Below are positions 7,499 through 15,099 of a stretch of DNA of 15,099 nt, piece by piece. Below the pieces are notes generated by a model. The model saw only the letters and a program-made list of their open reading frames with translations, did no database searches and was not told the DNA's origin. This DNA is from a bacterium UBP6_UBA1196 (lineage in GTDB: Bacteria > UBP6 > UBA1177). Within the stretch, counting starts at the first letter, position 1. The number at the start of each line of letters is the position of its first letter. Position numbers and translations under genes: made by a program. The stretch covers positions 1 through 15,099 of the forward strand of contig DBYC01000059.1 of the NCBI GenBank assembly GCA_002310035.1, given 5' to 3'.

Positions 7499-8787
7499 TT
7501 GTTAACCGCTTTCATTCCATCGAGAATGGCGTCTTCCATCGCGGAATATGTCCATTTTCCGTACCTTCCGGCGAGTTTGACGGAGTTCTGAGCGCACCAT
7601 TTTTCGATAAGTGCCATATCGTCGAAGTATTCTTTGTGGTAGATCACATATCCGGCATCGATTTTGCGGTAATCCATGAATTCGATGTCGTTTTCCGAAC
7701 TGATTAAGCCCATCGCAAGAAGGAGCTCAACGCTTTTTTTGTAGAAAAGTTCCGTGTCGATTGTCTCTTCCTGATGTGTAAATTCGATATATGCACTTCC
7801 TTTGCCTTGAGGTGCTAACTTGCTGTAAATATTTGAAAAAGAGCCGACTCGATAAGGCATGAATTTTTCTTCAGGAATATAAAACCAGTGTCCAGGATGT
7901 CCGCACGGTTTTTTGAAAGCGGCGTTGAAATAGCTGACATGCGCGATTTTCATTCTGTCAGAAATTTCGTGTGCCGGAAGAGATGCCAAATTGCTAAGAA
8001 GTTTCAAAAATTTGTTGAGCGGAATCGTGTTAATGAGCGTTTCATATTCGATTTCCGTGCCGTTACTAAGTTTTGCAACTTTCTTTGAAGTGTCGATCGA
8101 AACAGGCTCGGCGTTGAAGATGAATTTCTCTTTTTCACAGAGATCAAAAAGGCGTTTAGGAAGCTCGCCGATGCCGTTTTTCTCAGGATAGAAAAATTTT
8201 GCGTTATAGCCGATATTTTTCTGCTCAGGCGCAGTTACGGCACCCTCTATCACCTGCTCCAGCGTGGGTTTCGGCACATAGTAGTCGCACCAGTGGCTCG
8301 CGTAGTCTTTCGGGTGAACGGTATAGATCTTCGTGTTGTAGGGAATCATGAAATGCTTGGAAATCCCTTCTCCGAGATAGGCCATGCACCACTCGTAAAA
8401 GTTTTCATGCGCCTTCGATTTGTCGTTTTCGTAGTATGCCTTGACAAAGCCAAGAACGCACTCTTTTATCACCTGAGGCGGCAGACCGAAAGTGTTGGAC
8501 TGAAACGGATACTGCGTAAAGACACCGTGCGAAAAGACGAAAGTCTTGCGTTCTATTTCAACGAAATTTTCCCCGAGAAGCCGAGTCATCAGTGAACGAA
8601 CCTCAGGAGTTTTCACGTGAAACCAATGCCCGGTCTGGTCGAAAATGAAACCGTTTTTCTTCTCGCTCGTGCAGATTCCGCCGACATGGTCACTCTTCTC
8701 GACAACGATAAAATCCTGCCCTTTCGCGTGATACGCAGCCGATAAACCGGTAAGCCCCGCACCTAAAATCAAAGTTTTGGTTTTCAT
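7495..8787 (-). CDS. FAD-dependent oxidoreductase (HemY / UDP-galactopyranose mutase-like)
   Basis: A 430-residue flavoprotein. The N-terminus carries a dinucleotide-binding fold (LILGAGLTGLSAAYH, GxGxxG at 8-13), an acidic residue ending strand 2 (VVEKSDHVGG), and then a GHWFH segment. Near the C-terminus GRYGKWTYSAMEDAILDG resembles the second FAD-contact motif of the protoporphyrinogen oxidase and UDP-galactopyranose mutase group. Relatives of this type are often found in surface polysaccharide clusters, but no such cluster is visible here, so the substrate is open. It is unlikely to be true HemY because no haem genes are nearby. Its ATG overlaps the AlbA_2 gene stop as ATGA, with a TGGAG ribosome site at 8796-8800 inside that gene, so the two are translationally coupled. 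Confidence 0.85.
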   Translation of the reverse strand: MKTKTLILGAGLTGLSAAYHAKGQDFIVVEKSDHVGGICTSEKKNGFIFDQTGHWFHVKTPEVRSLMTRLLGENFVEIERKTFVFSHGVFTQYPFQSNTFGLPPQVIKECVLGFVKAYYENDKSKAHENFYEWCMAYLGEGISKHFMIPYNTKIYTVHPKDYASHWCDYYVPKPTLEQVIEGAVTAPEQKNIGYNAKFFYPEKNGIGELPKRLFDLCEKEKFIFNAEPVSIDTSKKVAKLSNGTEIEYETLINTIPLNKFLKLLSNLASLPAHEISDRMKIAHVSYFNAAFKKPCGHPGHWFYIPEEKFMPYRVGSFSNIYSKLAPQGKGSAYIEFTHQEETIDTELFYKKSVELLLAMGLISSENDIEFMDYRKIDAGYVIYHKEYFDDMALIEKWCAQNSVKLAGRYGKWTYSAMEDAILDGMKAVNN

Positions 8788-10235
8788 TTTGTTATCTCCA
8801 AATGTCCGACTTTCAATTTTACCAGTGAATAAGTTCTGTTCTTGTTCGCTCCGTTGGCAACGATTTTTCCTTCTTCAACGAGCTCAGAAAGATATACCTT
8901 TGTTCTCGAAATTTTCAGACCTATGTAAAGAGAAAGTTCCTGAGAGCGTGCTTCTTTGTTGTCTTTTAGGTATTCAAGAATCCTGTTTTTAAATTTTATC
9001 GCCGTTTTATCGCCACTTTTATCGCCGTTTTTGGTGTTTATCGCCATTTTATCGCCATTTTCCGAATTTATCGCCGTTTTATCGCCGTTTTTGGTGTAAG
9101 AGGGGCGATAAAAATTTACTCGTAGCATATCACCGATTTCCAAAAACTCAGGCCTTGCGACACCGTATTCATCACATTGAGAGAAAATTCGCTTAAAACC
9201 TGTTCCCCAGCCTTCCACGACATCTATTTTCTCAAGGGTGCGGGCAAGTGTTCTGTTTCTGACGGAAGAACGTCCTGACAATGCTTCTTCCAGCGTTAAA
9301 GAGCCGTATATGCTGCCGGGAGAAGAAATCTCGACTCTGTCGTCATAAACTGCGACCTGAACACTGGAACTCATCTGGTAATTCCGATGGATCACAGCAT
9401 TTATGATAAGCTCGCGAATGGCTTTCGGCGGAAGTTCATATCTTTCTTTGCGGACAATACCGTCTATTTCCACAGCCATGCTGAGATAGTTCAGAACGAA
9501 TTTATAGGCTCCGTCTATCTGCTCGCAAAGCGGTCCGTCGTATTCCTTTTTATCAAGAAAATCGACGCGTTCCGTCCCTCTGAACCTTGCGCACTGAATG
9601 CGTGAAGTATAGTCGTGTTTTCCAAGAAGAATCGCGTAAGCATTTGTCGCGACATCCTGCTTGATACCGGTAAAAAGATTCAGGTTTTTCAATTCGTTTT
9701 TTGTGATTTTTCTTTCAGCGCGTTCTGAGAAATCCTTGCAGAGATACTTGATATCAGCAGCTTCAACTTTCAGTGAAGTAAACGGCTGCTCGTCATAATA
9801 AACATGGCGGCCTCTGTTTGTGAGTTCATCCAAAGCAGTCCAGTCGGCATTACGGGTCGTTGCACCGAGCCTGATATAAGTTCCGCTTTCCTTTCCCTGC
9901 GATTTCACATAATACGGCGTGGCGTTCCCCGGAAAAACAGTAACAACAAGAAGCTGCGCGTTTTCTATGTTTTCAGCCGTGATGTCGAACATTATCTGCG
10001 GCTCGCAAGTATGGGCGATCGTGTCGGAAATACTGTCTTTCAGCTCGAACAGATCAACACTTTTAGGAATTCCGACAAATTCACGCTGATTGTTCACTCC
10101 GATCACGAATTTGCCGCCCGCACCATTCGCAAAAGCAACTATTGTTTTAACCCACTTCCGTGCATCCTGCGGAAGTTCCTGTTTAAATTCAAGGGTTCGG
10201 CTTTCGCCGGATCTGATTTCATTGAGTAATGTCAT
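8784..10235 (-). CDS. Schlafen AlbA_2-domain ATP-binding regulator (RecG C-terminal-like)
   Basis: A 483-residue protein of the group often labelled putative transcriptional regulator or RecG-like. The N-terminal AlbA_2 (Schlafen) domain (about 1-130) shows SGESRTLEFKQELP at 9-22 and GGKFVIGVNN at 40-49. A linking region follows. A GHKL-type ATPase module (about 265-375) carries RELIINAVIHRNY at 274-286 and VEGWGTGFKRIF at 340-351. Residues 382-412 are a GDK/TAI repeat linker. A winged helix domain (about 415-475, SQELSLYIGLKISRTKVYLSELVEEG) probably binds DNA. A helicase role is not supported. Members of this group are common beside phage-defence and mobile genes. The start is backed by AGGAG at 10242-10246. 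The stop overlaps the oxidoreductase ATG, and a broken paralogue lies directly upstream. Confidence 0.9.
   Translation of the reverse strand: MTLLNEIRSGESRTLEFKQELPQDARKWVKTIVAFANGAGGKFVIGVNNQREFVGIPKSVDLFELKDSISDTIAHTCEPQIMFDITAENIENAQLLVVTVFPGNATPYYVKSQGKESGTYIRLGATTRNADWTALDELTNRGRHVYYDEQPFTSLKVEAADIKYLCKDFSERAERKITKNELKNLNLFTGIKQDVATNAYAILLGKHDYTSRIQCARFRGTERVDFLDKKEYDGPLCEQIDGAYKFVLNYLSMAVEIDGIVRKERYELPPKAIRELIINAVIHRNYQMSSSVQVAVYDDRVEISSPGSIYGSLTLEEALSGRSSVRNRTLARTLEKIDVVEGWGTGFKRIFSQCDEYGVARPEFLEIGDMLRVNFYRPSYTKNGDKTAINSENGDKMAINTKNGDKSGDKTAIKFKNRILEYLKDNKEARSQELSLYIGLKISRTKVYLSELVEEGKIVANGANKNRTYSLVKLKVGHLEITK
8995..9086 (-). repeat. Tandem GGCGATAAA microrepeats inside the AlbA_2 gene
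   Basis: Seven copies of ATCGCC (GGCGAT on the coding strand) start at 8998, 9009, 9021, 9040, 9051, 9070 and 9081. Spacings of 11 and 19 bases make a 30-bp higher-order period. Because 11 is not a multiple of three, the same DNA word is read in two frames, giving GDK in some copies and TAI or MAI in others. An eighth copy lies in inverted orientation at 9104-9112. The tract encodes the linker between the ATPase and winged-helix domains. Confidence 0.85.
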
Positions 10236-10252
10236 TTTATACTCCTAATTAT

Positions 10253-10348
10253 TTATCGCCGTTCCCCCCTCTTCCACCCATTCTGCGGCAATTCCCGCTT
10301 AAATTCAAGTGTGAATGCGCCGGATTTGAGTTTGTTGAGTGGGGGCAT
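10253..10348 (-). pseudogene. 5' remnant of a second AlbA_2-domain gene
   Basis: Reading leftward from the ATG at 10348, the frame gives MPPLNKLKSGAF then TLEFKRELPQN, and ends at a TAA at 10253-10255 after 31 codons. The first 23 residues match the start of the neighbouring intact AlbA_2 protein (MTLLNEIRSG…TLEFKQELPQD) at 14 positions, with one codon missing. The rest of the domain is absent. The ribosome site GGAG and the ATG survive. Just after the match fails, the bases ACGGCGATAAAT resemble the repeat tract of the intact gene, so an internal deletion between the 5' end and the linker repeat of a former full-length paralogue is a possible origin. The homology is clear by eye; the deletion route is inference. 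Confidence 0.75.
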
Positions 10349-10389
10349 GATTGCTCCGGTTAGTCTTTGTGCTAGTTGGAACACAGGCA

Positions 10390-12270
10390 TCATAACTCTA
10401 TTATTTCTTTAATAATATCATAAATTTTTTTAAAATTAGAAAAATCAAAATCCTTTGAATATTCATCATCTGAAATCAAGTCTGAAAAATAATTTTTTGT
10501 CAAAGCTATATTTGTTTTCATTTCAAGATCATCTCTACTATAGACTTTATCGTCTATAACACCATTGATCTTAATTTTATTCTGAATTTCCTTTATTTTT
10601 GTCTGATATTTTCCATCTTTAGAAATACCACTTTCAAAAAATTCTTCACCCAAGAATAATCGTCGTCCGTTTTTATCCTCTTTCAACAAATCCTTTTTAC
10701 AATAACAATGTTCTATGGAAATTTTTGAACCATATTCTGCTTCATTAACAAGTGGAATAGCAAAGGCATATACATTATTCCCAAATGATTTATAGCTTTC
10801 ATTCTTGCTATTTAATTCTTTGAGAACAGTTTCATTATCTCTATCAAAAATGCCTATAACTTTGTTTGTGCGCTTTATTATTGCGAATGATTTTAATTGA
10901 TTTAAAAGCGTGATGTCACCGTGTCCAAGATCTCCGACATCTACAAATTCTGCATCTAACGGGTTAAGCTCCAATTTATTAAAAGCATTCTTGAGATGTT
11001 TTACATCTGTCTTTCCTTCTGTAATAATCAATGGTTTTTGCAACGATTCTATTTTTTCTTTCAGTGATTCGTACAAATGTGCATAGTTGGTATTATCTGC
11101 AATTATAGAATTATAAAAATTTTCGAATTCTACAGTTTTTCTCGGCTCAGTAGCCAAACCATTGTTGTCTAAATCAAATACTTTAGTGTCTTTTGATGAA
11201 AATTCTGCCAACCCCATATTTAAGAATGGTGAATGTGATGAAATAACAAATTGAAGTTTAGGAAAAAGATTCATAAGTTTTGGAAGAACTTCATTTTGGA
11301 ACTTAATATGAAGATGTTTGTCGATTTCATCTATTAAGACAATGCCTTCAATATCTTCTAGCGGTATATTTCTCTTAATATTGTCTGCTTGTCGAATTAT
11401 TTCTGCAAACATTCCAATAATTGAAGCCTCTCCTGCTGAAATTACCTGCATGTTGGGAGCAAATAACTTACCATTAGATAATATTGATAATCTTTGTACC
11501 GCGATGTTTCTCGTACCAATCCCAAAATGCAATTGTTGATTATTCGATTTTTCTTTAAATAACTCTGTCAAAATTTTGTTTAAATTTTCCCATATATTTT
11601 CTTCCTCTTTTTGTCTTGTGACCATCCAATCCAAAACAACATCCATTATCCAATTTGTTATCTCATCTAAACTTTGAACAACTTCTATTTTATTAGGCAA
11701 GTATCCAGAATAATTCTGTTTATGTTTAAATTCAACATTCTTGGAATATACATCGGTTAAATAGCCGGGAATCTCAAAACGATATGATGGGAAATAAGGT
11801 GTTATAAAATTATCAAAAATACCTTTGGTTTTTTCCGATGAGATATCTGTTGTAAATTTTATATATTTAAATTCTTTTAAAGAAGAATTAAATTTTGAAA
11901 ACAATATAGGTTTTTCAACTCGCACTAAATTCGAATATTCTTCTCTACCTAAAATCCCCCTAATATTAACATAATCAATGTTTTCGTCACCTTTCTTAAA
12001 TCTAATATATACCAAAGATGGCTTATTTCTATCCATTGAAAAGATGTCCGATGAAACTCTGTAAAAAGTATTCTCTCTATCTTTATACTCATTTTGGTAT
12101 ACCTTTTTAGAAATTTCAATCAAGGCATCTACAACAAAAGAAATTATTGTAGTTTTTCCACGCCCATTTAAACCCGTTAAAACATTTATACCCTCTTTAG
12201 AAAAATCAAGTTGCAAACTTTCAAACGGGGCTTGATTATGAATAATTATAGTTTCCAAATAGAAACTCAT
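10390..12270 (-). CDS. OLD-family ATPase with TOPRIM nuclease domain
   Basis: A 626-residue protein combining an ABC-type ATPase and a TOPRIM domain, the layout of overcoming-lysogenization-defect (OLD) endonucleases, many of which act in phage defence. Walker A is GLNGRGKTT at 33-41. The ABC signature-like SAGEAS is at 278-283, Walker B VLIDEID at 311-317 and the switch His in SSHSP at 344-348. The TOPRIM domain begins with ITEGKTD at 416-422 (Glu418) and includes FDRDN at 475-479 (Asp476, Asp478). A coiled region lies about 215-245. The start follows a strong AAGGAGG (12279-12285). It lies 33 nt after the type IIG gene on the same strand. The gene is visibly more AT-rich than every neighbour. 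No UvrD-like partner (Gabija) or DUF4435 partner (PARIS) is visible, so the subtype is open. Confidence 0.9.
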   Translation of the reverse strand: MSFYLETIIIHNQAPFESLQLDFSKEGINVLTGLNGRGKTTIISFVVDALIEISKKVYQNEYKDRENTFYRVSSDIFSMDRNKPSLVYIRFKKGDENIDYVNIRGILGREEYSNLVRVEKPILFSKFNSSLKEFKYIKFTTDISSEKTKGIFDNFITPYFPSYRFEIPGYLTDVYSKNVEFKHKQNYSGYLPNKIEVVQSLDEITNWIMDVVLDWMVTRQKEEENIWENLNKILTELFKEKSNNQQLHFGIGTRNIAVQRLSILSNGKLFAPNMQVISAGEASIIGMFAEIIRQADNIKRNIPLEDIEGIVLIDEIDKHLHIKFQNEVLPKLMNLFPKLQFVISSHSPFLNMGLAEFSSKDTKVFDLDNNGLATEPRKTVEFENFYNSIIADNTNYAHLYESLKEKIESLQKPLIITEGKTDVKHLKNAFNKLELNPLDAEFVDVGDLGHGDITLLNQLKSFAIIKRTNKVIGIFDRDNETVLKELNSKNESYKSFGNNVYAFAIPLVNEAEYGSKISIEHCYCKKDLLKEDKNGRRLFLGEEFFESGISKDGKYQTKIKEIQNKIKINGVIDDKVYSRDDLEMKTNIALTKNYFSDLISDDEYSKDFDFSNFKKIYDIIKEIIEL

Positions 12271-12278
12271 TTTTTATT

Positions 12279-12285
12279 CCTCCTT
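12279..12285 (-). promoter_or_regulatory. Ribosome binding site of the OLD-family gene
   Basis: A perfect AAGGAGG on the minus strand with 8-nt spacing to the ATG, inside the 33-nt gap after the type IIG gene stop. It points to strong independent initiation on a shared message. Confidence 0.8.
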
Positions 12286-12303
12286 AAATTTACTCCATCT
12301 CTT

Positions 12304-15099
12304 TCACTTTACTGCCTCGAACTCTTCTTCCTTCAGTTCAGGATCTATAACTTTTGCTTCATCGAATGTGAGTCCATACAAGTGATAAACAAGCAAATCG
12401 ATTTTATGTTCATCTGAACTTGTATCAGCATTGTGATCTGCGACTTTTGCGGCAAGGATTTTGTCTACCAAATCAATAACTGGTTTTTGCTGCTTTGGCA
12501 CGGCTTTTGGAATCGGAATATTTCTGATATGTTCCGGATAAATGTGAAAATCACTACCGCGTAGATTTGTTAGGAGAACAGAGGCATATTTAGAATTCAT
12601 TATCCCAAGAAGATAGCGAAGATCTACAGTTTCAGACAACTTCTCCATATCAACGCGTGTCATTGTGCTGAATTTTTTTATGCTGTTTAAAATACTTTTA
12701 TTCTCAACACCACAAAGATCTTTCCAAAGAATTCCGCAATAAACAGTGTGGTTATGAAGAATTTTTTCTCTAAAATCTATTACAGCATTTATTTCTCCGA
12801 ATCCATTCATGAGAATTTTAGGAGTATTATACATTTCTTTGAAGGTTGGACGACGTAATTTATTGGGAACTCTTTCTGTTTCGTATTCGAGAAAACGGAT
12901 TCTATTAAATCCATATTTTGTTAGGTCTTTTGCTTCAACATACTTTCTGCAATGGATTTCGTCAGCCGTTTCACTGATCAAATCATCTTTTGAAAACTCG
13001 CCTTTTGCTGTTTTTTCGTCGGAATTCAAGACCATTCCGACACTTATATAGCAAAAATCACCTAAAACATGCATGTCCGCATGGCGGTTTGTTTCGCGTT
13101 TTTCCTGAGTGAGATTCCAGACAAAAGTTTCTGTGTCCTGAATCAAGTTAGAATATAACTGACTGAAAACACGGATTATTTTCATATTGTCATCTATGTT
13201 ACTAATCCAAGTTTTACCAGTTGCGGCAGATTTTTTTACAAACGGAATGCAATTTGAAACTGTTGCTTCGTCAAAGACTTTTGTTCCGTTTAGATTGGCA
13301 AGTTCAAACAGGTCATTTTCTACAATCATTCTGCGAAGTTGCTTTGCATATATCTGATTCGTGAGCGGAAACGGCACAATCATCGCGCATATCGCGTTTT
13401 CTCTACCTAATTTAAGAGCGAGTTCGACAAAAGGAACATAAATATCCCATTTTTGATATAAAGTCCTGTATTCTCTACGGTAAACAAGTGCTTCCCGCTG
13501 TTTTTTCATTTTTTCATCAGCAACCTGTGCAGGAGCACTGATATACGGCGGATTTCCGATTACGGCATCAAAACCTAAGAATTTGCCGGTATCGGCAAGA
13601 ACTTCGGGAAATTCGATCATCCATTCAAGTGAATTTGCATAAATATCATCATCAAGAATTTTTTTATTAAGTTCTTCGTCGAATAGTGTCAACTGTGCAA
13701 CGCCATGAATCTGACGCTTGATAGAAGCAATCAAAGTGTCAACTTTCCGCTTGTTTTCCTTGTTGTTTTCGTTTTTGTAGGCAGCAACAGCCTCCCGGTA
13801 TTGTTTGATTAGTTTACGAGTGTCAGGATTTCCCTCATTGAGAACAGAGCTTCCTGTTTTTATTGAATATCTGCTCACTAAGGAATTGCCGCATTTGATG
13901 TTTATGTCGATATTCGGGAGAGTTTCAAGCTGAGTAAAATCCGATTCTTTGGTGTAATATGCGTTCTTCAGAAGTTCGATCCACAGTCTGAGACGGCAGA
14001 TGTAAACACTGGCAGGGTTTATGTCCACGCCGAAAAGGCAGTTTTCAATGATTTTGCGTTTTTCGCCGAAAATAGTTTCCTGAACACGCTGACGCTCAGA
14101 ATTTACCGAATAAATAAAAGGATTCCCTTCATCGTCAAGAATCGAAATTTCATCATTTTCAAGGCATAGTTCCCAGTCGGAACGCCGGATCCGCAGACCG
14201 TTTTTGTCGAGCAGAATATCCAGATAAGACTTAATGTATAAAATCCGGTTAAGAACAGAAACCAGAAAATGCCCTGAACCTACCGCCGGATCGCAGATGC
14301 GGAGCGAATTGATGATTTCATTAGCCTCTTTTCTGTCTTCGATTTTATCTCTGATTTCGTCAAGAGTTTCACAATTCCAGCCTTTAACATCGTTGAACTT
14401 TTGAACGACAGCACGCTCTATCGTCTCTTTTGCCATATATTCCGTGATGAATCCAGGTGTAAAAAATGATCCGTCTTTATATCCGTTGATTTTCTCAAAA
14501 ATCAGCCCTAAAACGCTTGCATTTATTAAAGTTTTCGTGTTTTGCGTGATACCGCCTTCAGTTTCACTCGAAAAATTATAGGCATCAAGAAAACGGAAAA
14601 TGTATGCAAGATTGTCTATATTTCCGCTCATTTTACGACCTTTGTCATCTTTCAGAACCGTATGGGCGAAAAGTTTCATAGGCTTATTCATAATTCCGCG
14701 AATTTGCAATAGTTTTTCCTCATCGCTCTGCTCAAAAAGCGAACTGTTCAGATAAGGAACGAAGCGGAATTTTTCTTTAACTTGCTCATCACGCTTCTCA
14801 GGTTTGCGACCTAAAACTTTGAAAAACAGAATATTGAGTTCATCAAAATTCGGAACGAGCTCAATAGTCAGAAATTTGTATTCCGGATTCCCTTTCTGGT
14901 ATGCGAGCTGCTGACTTTCAACAAGTTTCAGGAAAATCAGGCGGTTCACCCAGTTTATTACAAGGCGTAAAACCGTTTCAAACCGTTCATTTTCATTCAA
15001 GATATCTTCTTCAAGCTGGTAAATCGCACTTTCAATCAAACTCGCAGAATCCCGCTCAGACTCTTTCCTGCGCCGGATCACTTTTTTGCCTGATTCCTT
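12304..15099 (-). CDS. Eco57I-like type IIG restriction-modification protein, N-terminus cut by window
   Basis: An N6-adenine DNA methyltransferase of the Eco57I/type IIG class, in which one chain both methylates and, in full-length members, cleaves DNA. Counted from the window edge, 931 residues are visible. Motif X-like FTPG is at 213-216, motif I DPAVGSGHF at 270-278, motif II GVDINP at 357-362 and catalytic motif IV NPPY at 516-519. The C-terminal 280 or so residues fit a target recognition domain. The frame stays open past the GTG at 15079-15081, and the residues upstream of it (KESGKK) fit the family as I recall it. The true start is therefore outside, with perhaps 300-350 residues including any PD-(D/E)xK nuclease domain unseen. 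Cleavage activity cannot be judged here. It forms a probable operon with the OLD-family gene. Confidence 0.9.
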   Translation of the reverse strand, partial: KESGKKVIRRRKESERDSASLIESAIYQLEEDILNENERFETVLRLVINWVNRLIFLKLVESQQLAYQKGNPEYKFLTIELVPNFDELNILFFKVLGRKPEKRDEQVKEKFRFVPYLNSSLFEQSDEEKLLQIRGIMNKPMKLFAHTVLKDDKGRKMSGNIDNLAYIFRFLDAYNFSSETEGGITQNTKTLINASVLGLIFEKINGYKDGSFFTPGFITEYMAKETIERAVVQKFNDVKGWNCETLDEIRDKIEDRKEANEIINSLRICDPAVGSGHFLVSVLNRILYIKSYLDILLDKNGLRIRRSDWELCLENDEISILDDEGNPFIYSVNSERQRVQETIFGEKRKIIENCLFGVDINPASVYICRLRLWIELLKNAYYTKESDFTQLETLPNIDINIKCGNSLVSRYSIKTGSSVLNEGNPDTRKLIKQYREAVAAYKNENNKENKRKVDTLIASIKRQIHGVAQLTLFDEELNKKILDDDIYANSLEWMIEFPEVLADTGKFLGFDAVIGNPPYISAPAQVADEKMKKQREALVYRREYRTLYQKWDIYVPFVELALKLGRENAICAMIVPFPLTNQIYAKQLRRMIVENDLFELANLNGTKVFDEATVSNCIPFVKKSAATGKTWISNIDDNMKIIRVFSQLYSNLIQDTETFVWNLTQEKRETNRHADMHVLGDFCYISVGMVLNSDEKTAKGEFSKDDLISETADEIHCRKYVEAKDLTKYGFNRIRFLEYETERVPNKLRRPTFKEMYNTPKILMNGFGEINAVIDFREKILHNHTVYCGILWKDLCGVENKSILNSIKKFSTMTRVDMEKLSETVDLRYLLGIMNSKYASVLLTNLRGSDFHIYPEHIRNIPIPKAVPKQQKPVIDLVDKILAAKVADHNADTSSDEHKIDLLVYHLYGLTFDEAKVIDPELKEEEFEAVK

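Noticed and set aside
8995..9112. Regular short repeats that could suggest CRISPR or iterons
   Set aside because: Units are too short and lie in frame inside a coding linker; there are no unique spacers of CRISPR length and no cas or replication genes.
10349..10389. Terminator after the OLD-family gene
   Set aside because: No GC-rich stem with a T-run is visible in this short gap, so read-through into the remnant and the AlbA_2 gene cannot be excluded.
10390..12270. Naming the OLD-family gene as Gabija GajA or PARIS AriA
   Set aside because: The helicase or DUF4435 partner needed for those names is not present on either side within the window.
15079..15081. GTG as the start of the type IIG gene
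   Set aside because: The frame is open to the window edge and upstream residues fit the family; only a poor ribosome site precedes it. The gene is treated as partial.

Overview
The window (about 15.1 kb) comes from a bacterial chromosome of moderate GC. Two predicted lipoproteins with classic lipoboxes point to a cell with a lipoprotein-sorting pathway. The Asp/Gly/Ser-rich linker and Cys-rich domain of one of them resemble lipoproteins I associate with Myxococcota and other former deltaproteobacteria. That placement is low confidence, and no rRNA or tRNA is present to settle it.

Region 1 (1-4487), core housekeeping. The 3' part of a trigger factor gene runs rightwards to 1233. Facing it on the minus strand is a pepD-argS pair: a cytosolic M20C dipeptidase followed 48 nt later by arginyl-tRNA synthetase. 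Only 20 nt separate the convergent tig and argS stops, and I see no clear terminator there.

Region 2 (4488-7498), a compact plus-strand operon. A 171-nt divergent intergenic region carries a strong sigma70-like promoter (TTGACA, 16 nt, TAGAAT). It is followed by a 69-residue unknown protein, a Cys-rich lipoprotein, an 11-repeat MORN lipoprotein and a short peptidyl-tRNA hydrolase. Spacings are 14, 10 and -1 nt, so these four genes are probably co-transcribed. The same 11-mer, GAAAAACGGAA, sits in the core of both divergent promoters.

Region 3 (7495-10348), accessory genes on the minus strand. A Schlafen/AlbA_2-type ATP-binding regulator overlaps by ATGA with an FAD-dependent oxidoreductase of the HemY/UDP-galactopyranose-mutase type. 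The oxidoreductase ends convergently with pth in a palindromic CTAG that supplies both stop codons. Just upstream of the AlbA_2 gene lies a broken 5' remnant of a second AlbA_2 gene, with ribosome site and start still intact.

Region 4 (10390-15099), a likely anti-phage module on the minus strand. A large Eco57I-like (type IIG) restriction-modification protein, cut by the right window edge, is followed 33 nt later by an AT-rich OLD-family ATPase/TOPRIM nuclease gene. Regions 3 and 4 together look like a small defence or accessory island beside core genes. No tRNA, insertion sequence, integrase or CRISPR array was seen, and no gene-free stretch exceeds about 170 nt.
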